From positions 1,284,349 to 1,348,348 of the forward strand of contig PJRA01000272.1 of the NCBI GenBank assembly GCA_016987375.1: a stretch of DNA of 64,000 nt. Direction: 5' to 3'. Shown here in pieces: positions 45,758-57,270 of this stretch; the stretch's first letter is position 1, and every line of letters starts with the position of its first letter. Both the position numbers and the translations under genes were made by a program. The stretch comes from Brachionus koreanus (taxonomy: Eukaryota > Rotifera > Eurotatoria > Ploima > Brachionidae). The notes below the pieces were generated by a model. That model ran no database searches. It was not told the origin of the DNA and saw only the letters and a program-made list of their open reading frames with translations.

Positions 45758-47007
45758 CTAATTTTTGTGTCTTAAATGAGATGAATGGGAATTTTTTGAG
45801 CTATAAGCTGTATAGAAACTATAAGGCAAAAGTACTGCAATTAGTTTCAAATATCCTCTACGCAAACTTGAGCTAAAATAAGCATAATAAAAAGCATTAA
45901 CTGAGGAATTGATGTGGGCAAAAGCTGTTGTTATAACCATAGCTGCTGGATGAAGTAAATCATCATGATCGATTATATAAATAAAGCCAAATGGCATCCA
46001 ACAAAAAAAATAAGTAATAAATGAAGCAAACAGACTTTTGGCAAGTTGAACTTGCTTCTTATGTGCATTGCAGCCAACTTTTCCGCTAAATTTTGAGACA
46101 AAAAAAAATATTTTCAAATAGCATACAAAAATACAAATACATGGAGTTAAAACATAGCAAAATATGTAAAAAAATCCAAATTCTTGACTCTGTGTTCGAT
46201 CTGTCATACATGATAAAACTTTTTTGTCATAGTCATAGCCTCCCCATCCTTAATTTAATAATTTTTCAAACTTAAAATTTAAATTTAGAACAAATATACC
46301 TGATAGATTTGGTGCTCCAAGTGCAATTCCGCCTATCCATGGTAGAATACACAAAAATATTGTTTTCTTTTTACTAAATATTTTTGAATAAACATGATCA
46401 TGACATATTTTAATGTATCTTAAAAATCAAAATAATAAATATGCTTAAATTTTTTTGAGTTAAATGATATTCACCGGTTAAGAGCCAAAAGAGCAATGTT
46501 CAATAATGAAGATCCACAGAATATTAGACACAAAAATCCTATAATTGTACACAAAGGCTTTCTATTGAGAAAAAAATCTTCTCCAGCCAACACTCCTTTT
46601 AAAAATTAAGTTCTTTTCATAGTATTTTATTATATTATAGATCTTTTTTTATTTTACCAATTGCATTGAAGCTATTAATAAAAAAACTGATTTGAAAATC
46701 AGCGATGCTTAAATTTACAATAATCCAATAGTTCGGTGCATTCAGTTCTTTATTTGTAATAATAGACAAAATCGTCAGAATGTTACCTTGAAAATCACTT
46801 AATTAAAACGAATAAATTTTTTTCAATCCATTTACCTAAGAAGCCAAAAATAATTCCAAAAAAAGTTAATGTCAAAAAGCTTATATAAAGCACTAAGTTC
46901 ATTTGTATGTAATCAATACCACCATAATTTAATTGTGTGTCAAATGATTCATTCAAGTTCGTACTACTTAAATTTGAAAGCTTATGGATTAAATGATGAA
47001 GAAACAT
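45758..47007 (-). CDS. Melatonin-receptor-like class A GPCR (copy 2)
   Basis: This has the same five-exon plan as the copy at 37.9-40.0 kb, but more compact. It starts at 47007 with MFLHHLIHKLSNLSSTNLNE, then helix 1, KELNAPNYW, and helix 2. Exon 3 is close to that of copy 1 (GEDFFLNRKPLCTI). Exon 4 and most of exon 5, including the intron between them, are almost identical to copy 1 over 499 bp (45931-46429). Outside that tract the genes are clearly diverged, including the C-tail, which here ends SSHLRHKN. Helix 7 reads NAFYY, closer than copy 1 to the NAxxY of melatonin receptors. The ligand is unknown. Confidence 0.75.
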
Positions 47008-47423
47008 TTTGAATTTGAAAAAATATTGAACATAATTCAGCTTAAATTTAAATTGTTACAATCATCTGCCAATAATTATGCGGACTTTAGATTTCCTCTA
47101 ATTCATTTTGCAATTTTCATTTTATAATATAATCATTTTTTTAAATTAATCAGTTAAAAAAAAGACTTTCATATCTCAAAATAGTTTTAATAATAGGAAA
47201 CGGATTCGTAAGTGTTTTCTGATTTGAACGGTTAGATAATGTGTTTAAATTAATAGCATGCAAATATGATGATCTGCTTCCCGCAATTTTGTCAATATTT
47301 CGTGAGCAGACTTAATTGTATTTTTTAATGTTTATCTTCCTGTTTATTTTAATCAGAAAATTTTTAGTAAATTTTTTGTTTTTATTTTATTTATTTAAAC
47401 AAAAAAAAACATTCAAAAAAATT
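47008..47423. other. Intergenic region between GPCR copy 2 and the unknown gene
   Basis: An AT-rich region of about 415 bp. It should include the promoter of GPCR copy 2 and the 3' UTR of the next minus-strand gene. No element was recognised. Confidence 0.35.
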
Positions 47424-48242
47424 TCAGTCAAATTGATTCCAGTTAATTGATGGAAGTGATTGATAAATAATAGGAGTTTGAATTAGCTCACTATCATCAT
47501 AAATGTAGCCATAATTTGCTAAATCATTCAAATAGTAAACTTTAGTTTCACCTGCATCTTGAAAAGTTTCTTGTAGATTATTTGTATCTATTTCTAATTT
47601 TCAAAATTAACTGTAAAAAATAGATTTTAGACATTACATTTAATTTGAGGAGTATTTAGAGTATTATAACCCTTGTTGTTGCTTTCACTCAGCTTTGAAT
47701 TGTACTTGGTTCGACTTATATTTGATATTCGACTTGTTGACAAAGGACTTGAATTCTTGTAAGATCTATCATTTAGTCTTGAAGCTTGAACTAAATTCAC
47801 CTTAATTTTATTTTTAGAATTTTTCAAAGGTAATCTTAAAACAACAAACTTTTCTCAGAGCTTCACGATAGTCATATCTATTTCTAGATGGCTGACTCAA
47901 TCTAGAATCACTGTCAGAGTATTCATTTTCGTCCGAAAGATCATCGTAGATCAAATTATTGTCTAAAGAAAGTTTTTTGGTAAAAGTTGGTCTCAATCCA
48001 TATTCTATACTTGGCTTTCTATGTGCGTTTTTATATGCATCAAATGAATCTTTAAATTTGACATAATGCCTATCAATTATGGCTTTGTAATTCGGATCAT
48101 TCTTGCTTGTAAGATTATTAATAGCCAATTTTCTAACGTCATATGTTTGGCGTTTGTATTTTTTACCTTCCTTAATCGCGGCTATTTGTAGTCTTTGACA
48201 AACTGAGCATAGACCAGTTTCTCTGTCAATCAAATGAGGCAT
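47424..48242 (-). CDS. Unknown protein with an N-terminal CxxC
   Basis: Three exons join in frame on the minus strand. Exon 1 starts at 48242 with MPHLIDRETGLCSVCQRLQI. A 49-nt intron then joins REALRK to VNLVQASRLNDRSYKNSS. Exon 3 starts near 47591 and ends SLPSINWNQFD. The total is about 240 residues. The N-terminal half is basic with a single CxxC pair. The middle is Asp/Ser-rich (DLSDENEYSDSDSRLSQPS) and the rest is Ser/Asn-rich and probably disordered. I recognise no family. The clean splice phases and non-random composition support a real gene. Confidence 0.55.
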
Positions 48243-48351
48243 TTTTCTAATAAATCAAATTTAAAATAAATATTTTGAAAAAAAATTTCACTTAAAATAG
48301 TAGATTTAATACTGTAAAATTTAATTATTTAAAATAAAAACACCTTTTTAT

Positions 48352-48442
48352 TTACTTTTCTTGAATTAATTTCAATTCTTTTCGCAATCCATTTAAATAG
48401 CGTCGTAGACATTCCAAAGTAAAGCTATAAAATTTGGTCATA
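48352..48442 (-). CDS. Orphan terminal exon of an unidentified gene
   Basis: On the minus strand, after an AG acceptor near 48442, a frame reads FYSFTLECLRRYLNGLRKEL and continues to a stop near 48356. It looks amphipathic and coding. An upstream partner may be the exon-like frame at about 49500-49690, but I could not prove the join. Confidence 0.3.
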
Positions 48443-48559
48443 GGTCTGGTTAATGTTAAGTTTTAATTAAAAATTCCATTATATTAATTTTTGAAAAGGA
48501 TTTAAGGATTAATTCTAATTTTAAAAATATCATTGTTTAACTTTCTGAATAAGTAATGG

Positions 48560-49490
48560 TACCATGGTACCTGATCAATAACAATTTATATGAAAGAATT
48601 TGCTTTAATTGACTTATAAAGTATCTCTATTATTAATATTATTTTTAAAGGAAATGTTTTTATTGCCACGCAATGGTTAGAACAAGTATTGATTAAAATA
48701 TTTAAAAAATTAATTTTTCCTAATCAAATGATTGATTTTTATCAAATATTTTTTTTTCAAAAAGATATGGCACCGTTTTTTTATAATTTAATCATTGAAA
48801 AAAAGCTTAAATATCTTCTACAAAATTATTCAAATTAGAATTAAAAACTGATAGCAATTTTTGATTTAAAGTTTAATTAACAGATTTCAAAGTAAAAATT
48901 TTAAGCAATAAATAAAACCAAAATTTAAAGACATTTTAAATCCAGTGTCTTGATTTTAATATTCATTCTAGCAAGCTTTTTAATCATTCTGAATTTGATT
49001 TAAATTAAAAATAATCATTAAAAACAGTCCCAAATAGCTTTTTCTGAAGTTTTTGATTCAAAAAAATTTTTGTTTATATTAAAAGTATATTATTTTTTCT
49101 AAATTTATAATGATTTAAAAAGTTACTTTGACGCGGATTAGAAAAAGTTTATTTCGAAATCCTTTCCACATTTCAAATTTTTTGTCGATTAATTTCTAAA
49201 AATAAATCTAACTTGATTTAATTAATGTTAAAAATTCAAATCAAATTACATTTTTTGATCTGAAATCTAAATAAATTTGTTTTAATAATGACTTGTTTTT
49301 AGCCAAATAATAAGAAATTAATTAAACTTTTATTAAATTAAGCTGTAGATTAAAATTATTGATTAAAAAAGAAATAATTGATTATTAATTTATAATTTAT
49401 TTAGCATTAAATTATTCATAAACAAACATAAAATATTTCAAAAAATATTAAGAAACATTTTTTTCCTAGCGTCATAAAACCAAAAAATGA
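48560..49490. other. AT-rich stretch, possible intron
   Basis: No coding frame. It holds a 14-bp perfect palindrome ggtaccatggtacc at 48558-48571. It may be the intron between the two orphan exons or plain intergenic DNA. Confidence 0.3.
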
Positions 49491-49497
49491 ACATACC

Positions 49498-49690
49498 GTT
49501 GTCATAACATTGTATTTCTTTATCACAAATCTTAATTTTATCATTTGCTGGTATATTATACAATATTTCATTGTCATTTTCTTTTGAAATCAGTGTTTTA
49601 TTCAATTTTACCCAAATGTAATCATTAGTCCAATTAGAAAGTTTTATTTTCGTATCTTGCTTATAAAGTTTTGCATTGACTGTAATTTGA
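49498..49690 (-). CDS. Orphan exon-like frame
   Basis: A minus-strand open stretch reads LYKQDTKIKLSNWTNDYIWV and continues through DKIKICDKEIQCYDN to a GT donor near 49498. Its composition (Trp, Cys, Tyr and few stops) looks coding. Upstream it runs into the LINE remnant that starts near 49690, so an upstream exon may have been displaced or lost. The gene is unknown. Confidence 0.3.
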
Positions 49691-49694
49691 GTTC

Positions 49695-51340
49695 TATGGA
49701 TCTAGGAATCTCAGTAGATTTGTTCTACAGCATGTTCAGAGAAATATGATGTCAAGAACAAATTACGGAAGATTGGTCAAAAGGCTTGGTTGTCAAGATC
49801 TCAAAGAAAGGTGACAAAATGGTCTGCGACAATTAGAAAGGAATTACCCTGCTAACAAAATGTTCTATAGTGTGATTATAGATAGAGTTAGAGTGTCATT
49901 CCAAGGTTTATTAAGCGATAAATTAGCGGGATTTAGAAAAAGAAGAGAATAAATTGATCAAATATTTGCTCTAATAAACATCATAGAACAAAATTTTGGA
50001 TGTCAACTTCATAATCTTTCAGAGAGTCTTTGAAAACGTTCATAGAGAAGCTCTTTTAACCATACTTAGAACTTAAGGTATACCCCAGAAAATCGTCAAC
50101 TTGCTCTTTTACGAAGAATTCGAGTGTAGTATAATTCTGGAAAGGGACAATCTGAAATCTTTTAAGTAAATACAGGAATCAGACGAGGATGCGTTCTCTC
50201 TCCAAATCGTTTCCTATTCTTGATCTATTATTTCATGAGGAAATCAACTGATAACTTAAGAGGTATTCAGGGAGTCTTTCATCAAGACATGTATACCTTG
50301 ACTTTGCAGATGGTCTTGTGTTGATAGCAAATACAGAAGCTAGGACACACCTCAAAATGCAAGATCATGTGAATAATGCTTAACCAACTGTACTTGAAAA
50401 AAAAGGGACCAAGACCAAACTAATGTTCATAAACATGAAACTTAACATCCTGATAAACGTCGACAGCACCGAATTTAAGCGGAAAAAGCTTTTGACGAAT
50501 AAAAAAAATTAAGTATAGAATAAAAAAAAATTCTTTGTAGTATAAACAAAATTTTATTTCTTTTAGTATAAAAAACAATTTATTATAGCATAAAAAGTCA
50601 ATTAAATTTGAAATATAGAATAAAAATATATCTCTTAGAATACCTTCATACATTAAAGAATAAAAAATAAGTTTAAAAAAAATCAATCAAGTTGCAAAGC
50701 CGCTCTTACCTTAGGTGAATGACCTAGTTTTTTTTTGCTTGTTTATTTATATCAACTAGCTCATCGTCTTGTTTCTTTCAGAACCATTACCTCTTTTTCC
50801 TTTAAGCACCATTTTCAACACTTGTTTGGGGTTCCACATCATCAATTTGAGGCTCAACAAGATCCACCTCAGGCTCAGTTTATTAAAAAATAAATTTTTT
50901 TTTGTAATTTTAGAAAAAATAATAGCATAACTAAACTGCAATTTTTCTTTATTCTATAGTTTTTTTTTATTCGTCCAAAACCATCGTCCGAATTTGAGAG
51001 CGTTACAAACTTCACATATCTAGAAAGCATCATCAGCATGACTATAGGAACACACAAAGACATAGGGGTTAGACTGTCGAAAGAAAGTGGCTAGACAAGA
51101 CTCAAATCAGCATGAAAATATACCAGCTACAGTAATAAAACAAAGCTTTAGTTGTTCAATAGTAAAGTAGAAGCAATATTAATGTATGGTATTGAATGCT
51201 GAGGGATGTGTGACTCTGACAAAAGAAATGTTATTAAATTCCACACTTGTATCTTAAGGAAAATCTTAAAAATACACTGGCCTAATCAGGCTTGTGCAAA
51301 AGTCCAAAAAATAGTCTTTTAAAAAAAATTTAAGTCAAGT
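49695..51340 (+). mobile_element. Decayed non-LTR retrotransposon (RT domain), split by a foldback element
   Basis: The plus strand encodes a frameshifted reverse transcriptase. EQITEDWSKGLVVKISKKGD is followed by GITLLTKMFYSVIIDRVRV, then LAGFRKRRE, IDQIFALINIIEQNF, a catalytic-core trace near 50303 (FADGLVLIANTEA for the usual YADDxxL) and KLMFINMKLNILINVDS. After a 511-bp insertion it resumes with FESVTNFTYLESIISM, typical of the YLG thumb region, and LMYGIECWGMCDSDKRNVIK. These match RTE/Jockey-like LINEs. Many stops and shifts show a dead copy. The catalytic YADD has become FADG, itself disabling. Confidence 0.75.
50477..50987. mobile_element. 511-bp foldback element inserted in the LINE, with 8-bp duplication
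   Basis: The direct repeat ccgaattt flanks it (50469-50476 and 50988-50995). Inside, gacgaataaaaaaaa near 50494 is mirrored by ttttttttattcgtc near 50961, and both sides continue to a tatagaataaa motif. The left half has five or six degenerate copies of tagtataaa/tagaataaa spaced about 20-30 nt apart. The interior has no clear gene. The 8-bp duplication fits a hAT-like non-autonomous element. Confidence 0.6.
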
Positions 51341-52220
51341 CAAAAGACAAAAGATTGACTTTACTTTATGACTTTTGAACAACTCTGGGCCTTATACAAT
51401 AAAAATTGATTAACTATACAAAAGAACAAATTTGGAATCAATAAGCCTATGCTTAAAGAACAAAATATTAAAGTAGCTAAGACATATACTTAAGATGGAA
51501 GAAAATTGAATAAAAAAAAGAGTTTAAGTAGAGACCGCAAGGAACCAGACTTAGAAATTACATTTTACGTATTGTCTTTTTTTTACTTTTAGAATGTATT
51601 TCTTAAATTCGAGAAAAAAATTCTAATTTTTTTTGTTAAAAGTATTTACTTAAAATGTTTTATTGTAATATTTAAAAAAAATTCAAGTCAAAAGACTTTA
51701 TTTAGAAAAAAAATTGATTTCAAAACTTTAAAATAATTCTGGTTGATTTGTAAACTTTGAGTTTAAGAAAGTTAAAATCTTAATTACTTCATGACTTTAA
51801 ATAGTCATGAATGCATTAAGTTGGAGTTAAGTATTAATGACTTGGATCTCACATTAGTATCAAATATCTAATTTATCTAATATCTTTCAAATCCGTTGAC
51901 CAGACTTAAAACCATGATAGAAGCTTTTTCTTATGACAAATCTAGTTAACAGTGTGTATAGAATTTTTTTGGATCCATCAAAATTTGTTCGTCAATACAC
52001 AAAGATTTTCCGGAATTATGACACTTAAGCGTATTTAAAATATATAAAGTTTGAAATTTAAAATAAAAAAAAATTTTGTTTTAAATTTTATTAATATTTT
52101 CTTGTAATAAAATAAAATAACTTGATAAAATTAGACGAAAAAAGACTGATCAAAAACAAAAAAAAATTTAGCAAATAATACTATAATTTACAAAATCCCA
52201 CTAAATCAAAATATCTACAC
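51341..52220. other. AT-rich stretch, probably LINE tail and unassigned DNA
   Basis: A few phrases (caagtcaaaagacaaaagattgac and caagtcaaaagactttattt) repeat within about 350 bp, and the first part may be more of the LINE. No gene is seen. Confidence 0.3.
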
Positions 52221-52502
52221 ATGAGACAACTTAGTTCTAGCTTTACCTTAATTTCGTCAATTTTTGTGCTTGTCTACACGTCTCGGCAATCATCATGTGC
52301 CATTGAAAGCATTATTGAATTTATATTTAAAATAAAAAAAGAAAAAATTAAGAATCACATCGGACCCCTGTGCTGAATTAAATCCACTTCCTGAGCTAAT
52401 TTATGGTGGAAGATATTTCAAATTTTTCAAAGCATTAGAAACAATGGAAACGACTTTACTCGAAGCAACATTGACCAATTTGCATACCTCACACGCTGTT
52501 TA
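52221..52502 (+). CDS. Candidate small secreted protein, two exons
   Basis: An ATG near 52221 opens MRQLSSSFTLISSIFVLVYT, which looks like a signal peptide. Using a GT near 52279 and the AG before aatcacatcgg near 52352 joins it in frame to ITSDPCAELNPLPELIYGGR, and then to a stop at about 52502. The product would be about 69 residues. The 73-nt intron is of normal size here. Without any known relative this is tentative; an unspliced 51-residue reading also exists. Confidence 0.25.
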
Positions 52503-52711
52503 AATACATTACACCGAATCACTTCCTAATTTAAAATAAAGTCGAGGCCTAATTGCCATTAATTCAGTCGCTTGTCGATGGAAATTTAAAAAACATTTGA
52601 GTTTGAAGCTAAGTTAAGTTTCAAGTAAAGCCTTTCTGAATGCGTGATTTTCAAATTTAAAAAAAAAGGTATTGTAAATTCGTTAAGTGAATTAGAGTAA
52701 TTGGCAAGTGG

Positions 52712-55462
52712 TTAAAAGCTTGATATATTACATAATTTACAGTCGATACAAATATCAGTTTCATTGCTAAGACTATTAGGAGAGCTTGAATTATCTTCGA
52801 TTAAATTTATTTTGTATTCTATTAGGTCTTTTTTACACGCTTCCAATGAGTCGTAGGCGAGCATATTGCTTACTACTTGCAATTTAATTGTTGGACGATA
52901 GCTAAATATTTTAAACATTTTACAAATTAGTTTTTAATTAAATTTGTCCTATTGAAAATTAACATTAACACTAGCAGTCTTATCAAGTATACTTACCACT
53001 TCTGTGAAACAAATATCTAGAAGAAATTAAAAAATAAATTAAGCCACGGTCCATTTTAGTGATAAAACAGATAAATTAAATTTAAATGGATCGTGGCCAT
53101 TACTAGCGAACTAAAAGACCGGTTTGGAATGGAAGAAAATGAGACAAAGAAAAGAAAGTAAAATTTTAATTATAGACTCACGATTTGATGATGGATTTAA
53201 GTGCTTGCTTTCGCTCTCGTTCAATAAATTGTTCAATCAAGCATTTGCACATAAAATTTGATTTTTTATATAATTTAAAAAATTTAACGTAATTATTTAA
53301 AAGCCACGCTTGTTTAAGTTCAAGTAAATGTTTTAAATTAGCATCAAAAGGGTATTTTTGTTTAATTTCCTTAATAACTTGGTCAATGTCTAGAAATAAA
53401 AAAAAAAAAATTTAAGTTATTTTTTCTTATTAAATATTTTGAATAGAAATGTAAATTTACCTTTATAGCTTTTAGTGAGCATGTTGTACAAAAGACGATA
53501 ACCAATAAATTCAGCACCGTTGTCCGGATATGATTCAAGAGAAATATTTTTAGACGAAACAAGATTATACAAACTTTTAAGTTGATTTTGACATTGGTTA
53601 AATTCATCACGGTCTTTCTAAAAACGAAAAATTTAAAAAAAATAAGTTCTTTTTTTTGTTTTTTCTTTGACTTACGTTTTTTATAGCAATCCGGGCATGT
53701 GTTTCGTACACTTGTATTGTAAAATCATTTCTAATTTGTTGTACCTTTAAAATAAATTATGTTAAATTTTTTTTTTAAATCTTGGTCAATTTACAGTCAG
53801 GTCTTGGCGAATGGCTTTCATCTGATCACAAATATATCGGTAATCATTTGTTTTTTGGTACTTGGCCAAAACATAGTCTAAAGATACTCTGAGCACTCCA
53901 AGTGGTCTGACATTTGATGGATCAGGTGGCTAAAAGATGAAGTATATAAAATAACTAATTTAAATTTTTTTTTAAATATAAATAAACGCTTACGCCAGTG
54001 AGTCTAAGATATTCTTTTTCAAGATGTTGACTAGTACCTATACAAATGTTTTTGGCATGCAAAGCTTCATCGTGTTCAATGTCCTGTTCCTTAAAAGATA
54101 AAAAAATAATTTTTTTTTTAAATTAAATTTTAAGCTTACTCTTTCCAATTCGAATATATTTTTCATTTGTTTTTTGACTGTGTTCAACGAAAAGAGATTA
54201 TTTTCGGACTGTATTTTGCGTGCAATACCAAAAACAGGTTTTTGTGTAGCTTGTTTTATTAAAATTTCTTGTTCTTTTCTTTTTTGTTCCATCAAAAATT
54301 TTCTTCTTTCTTTTTTGTTCATTTTCTTGGCATTTTTTTTCGCCACTGGTCCTAATCTATCCTCGGCAAGAATGCTTCTCGGTTCGTCAGAGTCATCCGA
54401 TTCGTCCGATTTTCTCTTTAAATTTTTGGACTTACTTTTCTTGAATTTGATAAAATTCTCATCATCTTCATCGGACTCACTAGTGGTTGACTTTGACGTA
54501 CCAGAAGCGGCCGAGTCTCTGGACTTGGATCTAGACTTTTTTCGCTTCATGTTTTCCTTAATACTCGCCATCAAGCCCATTTTGGCCTTTTGTTCCTGTT
54601 GGGCCAAAATTTGCTTTCGCTTGGCCTCAATTTGTTGAGCAACTAGCTGTTGCTGTCTCTTTTGTTGTTCTATTTGATACTGAGACAACGGAGCCACCAG
54701 TCTAATGGCGGCAGCGTCAGGCAAAGGCTCATTATCCCAATTAATATTCAAGTCAGAACGTATTTTGAATGCATCAGTGATTCTTTTTTGCAAGTATTTA
54801 GTAACTTGATCTTCACTTACTTGCTTTATGTTTTGATAGTGTTGATACACTTTAGCACAATAATTTTTAAGAGCACTGGGCCATTTGTTTATATCAAAGA
54901 CAATGTCTGAGCCTTGTTCTTTTTTAGATTCCTCTTCCTTAATTTCTTGTTGAGCCGGCGGCTGACTAGTATCCTTAACCTCTTTTTTAAAGTTTTCTTG
55001 TTCTTTAGTAACATTATCGATCAATTCAGTGAATCGGGACTTTTTGTTTTCTGACTTAAGCTCTGAAGAGAATTTAATGTTTATCTTAATTTTTGGTTCA
55101 TTAGTGACAGTGGTTGTAGAAGTAGTGGTATCAGTCGGCTTTGTTTGACTAGGAGGCGGTGGAGGAGGCTGAGAAGCCACTTTAGGAGGCTGAACGCCAG
55201 ATTGGTAATTATAGTAGCCTTGCATGGCAGCTGCAGGGTTTTGAGCATAAGCCTGCATTATAGCTGCCGCTTGAGTTGGATTATACACTGAGTAAATGTA
55301 TTGATAGTACTGTTGATAATACTGTTGATAGGCGGCTATGGCTGCCGGGCTAGAGCCTACTGGGGGGTAGGCAAATGCAGCAGGTGTCGAACCTGTCGCA
55401 TTAGAGCCTATCGATGGTGTCTGTGACGGGGGTGGTGTCGAATTTTTGGCCGAGAGGGACAT
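52712..55462 (-). CDS. LENG8: LENG8-like SAC3/GANP-domain protein
   Basis: LENG8 (yeast Thp3 relative) is a nuclear protein with a SAC3/GANP/PCI-type domain linked to mRNA processing and export. The start is [20 protein letters not shown]. The N-terminus is Pro/Ala/Tyr/Gln-rich. Around residues 200-260 lies the family signature [14 protein letters not shown] and [15 protein letters not shown] Lys/Arg/Ser nuclear-type region follows ([12 protein letters not shown], [20 protein letters not shown]). Downstream exons encode the SAC3/GANP core: [62 protein letters not shown] and [14 protein letters not shown]. The last exon gives [20 protein letters not shown] and ends [12 protein letters not shown]. 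There are about seven exons and the match is convincing through the whole length. Confidence 0.92.
53043..53098. repeat. Short inverted repeat in a LENG8 intron
   Basis: gccacggtccattt at 53043 and aaatggatcgtggcc ending at 53098 are complementary with one mismatch across 28 nt of loop. The gene's pre-mRNA could fold here. It may be a tiny MITE. Confidence 0.5.
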
Positions 55463-56957
55463 TATTGTTAGACTAAATCAAACTTTTTTTTATGGATTAT
55501 AATGAAAATTTTGTAACAAAAATGCGTTGTTAGTAAGAGTTTTATGTAAAAAATAATTTTTCTTTATTTTCTCAAGTTGATTTTGAAATTTCTAAGCAAT
55601 GAGAAATTGCAAGCTTTTTATAATAAATAAATATATGAGATTCATTTCGTTCAATTGGATGAACTATGCTTATAATAATAAATTATGATTTCTCTATCGT
55701 GCTTTTGTTGCTTTTTAGCAATGATTCAGAGCTCGTCGACTTCATAATACGTTTATTATTAGCAAGTCTCATTACTGTGTCAAGCATAATTTATTAATAA
55801 TTTATCTCAAAAATAAATTAACAATTGATAATTTCATCATCCAAAGGTTGCCAAATTGAATATTTCATTCGTACATAGTTGTTTGTCTTCCTTACAAATA
55901 ATATGATGTTAAAATTTATATTTAAATGGTTGAAAGATTGTATAGTTAGTTTTAACTTGTAAAAATGTATCGTAATGCACATAGAATAATCAAAAAAAAT
56001 TCTCTAAAGATAACACTATAAAAATATTTAATTGTGAATTTCTCTTGGGAAAGTTCAGCATCACACTGGAACTGTTTAAAACAAGAAATAAAAATACACC
56101 AAAGACCATATTCGGCCATATTAACACAAAGAAATTATTATTCTTAGAGACATCAATAATCAATTTCATATCAAAATTGATTTATAAACCTAACTTCCTT
56201 TACTTCCTTCAAATATCATTTTTGTTATTTATTTAGAATTTAAGCCCCATTGCCAATTTTAGTATCTAAAAAAACAGATAAAAAAAGATTTTTTTAATTA
56301 ATAAAATATTTACAATTATAATCAAATTACACTAATTTGTCAAAGACAGCTAAAGTTTATTTAATTAATTTATTTAATCATAAAATTTTCAAACAAACAT
56401 AGTCAACCAGACAAACATTACTACTCTTATGACTAAATGAACTCAATAAACAAACGCTTCTCTAAGAGGCTAATTTACCCACAGAACGGTGTGTTTTCTT
56501 GTCAACTGTTATTTACTTAGTATACTGTTTGGAATAAGAATGATGCCAAGAATTTGGTATGACATGAAACATACAATGTATAAAAAATTAGAATTTTTTT
56601 TAATATTTTAATTAAAAAAATTCGTTTTAAATTTCTAACAAAAAATTTATTTTTTTCATACTAATAAAGATTTGAAAAAAATTAAAAATAAAAATTGACG
56701 GACCATTGTCAAAGATTTTCTAAAATATATAAAATTTTACTTGATAATATAAAAAGTTTTCGAGTCATTCATTATCTAAATTAAGTATATTTTTCTTCTC
56801 TAGTAGGAGAGCCTCTTCTACGGAAGACAAGTAATAAATTCCTCCTTTTTTTTGAGCTGTAGTTTTAGAGTAAAAAATTTTCAACAAAAGAAACCTTTTT
56901 TTTTAAACTTCTTGTATTTGAAAAATACGCTAATAAATTAAAAATAAATCCATCAAG
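55463..56957. other. AT-rich intergenic region
   Basis: About 1.5 kb upstream of LENG8. A loose inverted repeat pairs atgcttataataataaattatg (near 55667) with cataatacgtttattattagc (near 55743), possibly a degraded MITE. No coding frame is convincing. Confidence 0.35.
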
Positions 56958-57029
56958 GGTTCTATGGTGTAACGGTTAGCACTCTGGACTTTGAATCCAG
57001 CGATCCGAGTTCAAATCTCGGTAGAACCT
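56958..57029 (+). tRNA. tRNA-Gln (anticodon UUG)
   Basis: The 72-nt sequence folds as a standard cloverleaf. The acceptor stem pairs ggttcta with tagaacc. The D arm has gtgtaacggttagc. The anticodon stem ctgga/tccag encloses loop ctttgaa with anticodon TTG. The T arm is ccgag-ttcaaat-ctcgg. The discriminator is T. A run of seven T (atattttttt, from about 57033) just downstream acts as a Pol III terminator. A and B boxes lie inside the gene as usual. Confidence 0.96.
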
Positions 57030-57270
57030 TATATTTTTTTGCAATCTATAATAACATATATATAATGAATAGGTGTCTAAGTTAGTTTTATAATTACTTA
57101 AGAATTAAAAAAATATTTTTTAGAGATTTAAAAAAAAATTACTTATTTACCAAAAGAAATATTTAGCTGAATTTTTTATGAATTGTTCTTCAAATTACCT
57201 TTAAACTCGAAGAAAAATTAATTTAATATAAATTTTTATTTTAAATTAGAATAAATTTTTAAAAAAAGAA

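Noticed and set aside
54174..54638. 154-codon plus-strand frame with Phe/Leu/Ser-rich sequence
   Set aside because: It is the antisense shadow of the Lys/Glu/Ser-rich part of the LENG8-like gene, whose frame has family motifs and splice sites.
56045..56236. 63-codon plus-strand frame near the tRNA cluster
   Set aside because: Its composition follows the AT-rich background (Ile/Lys/Asn/Phe), and it has no motif, splice structure or other support.
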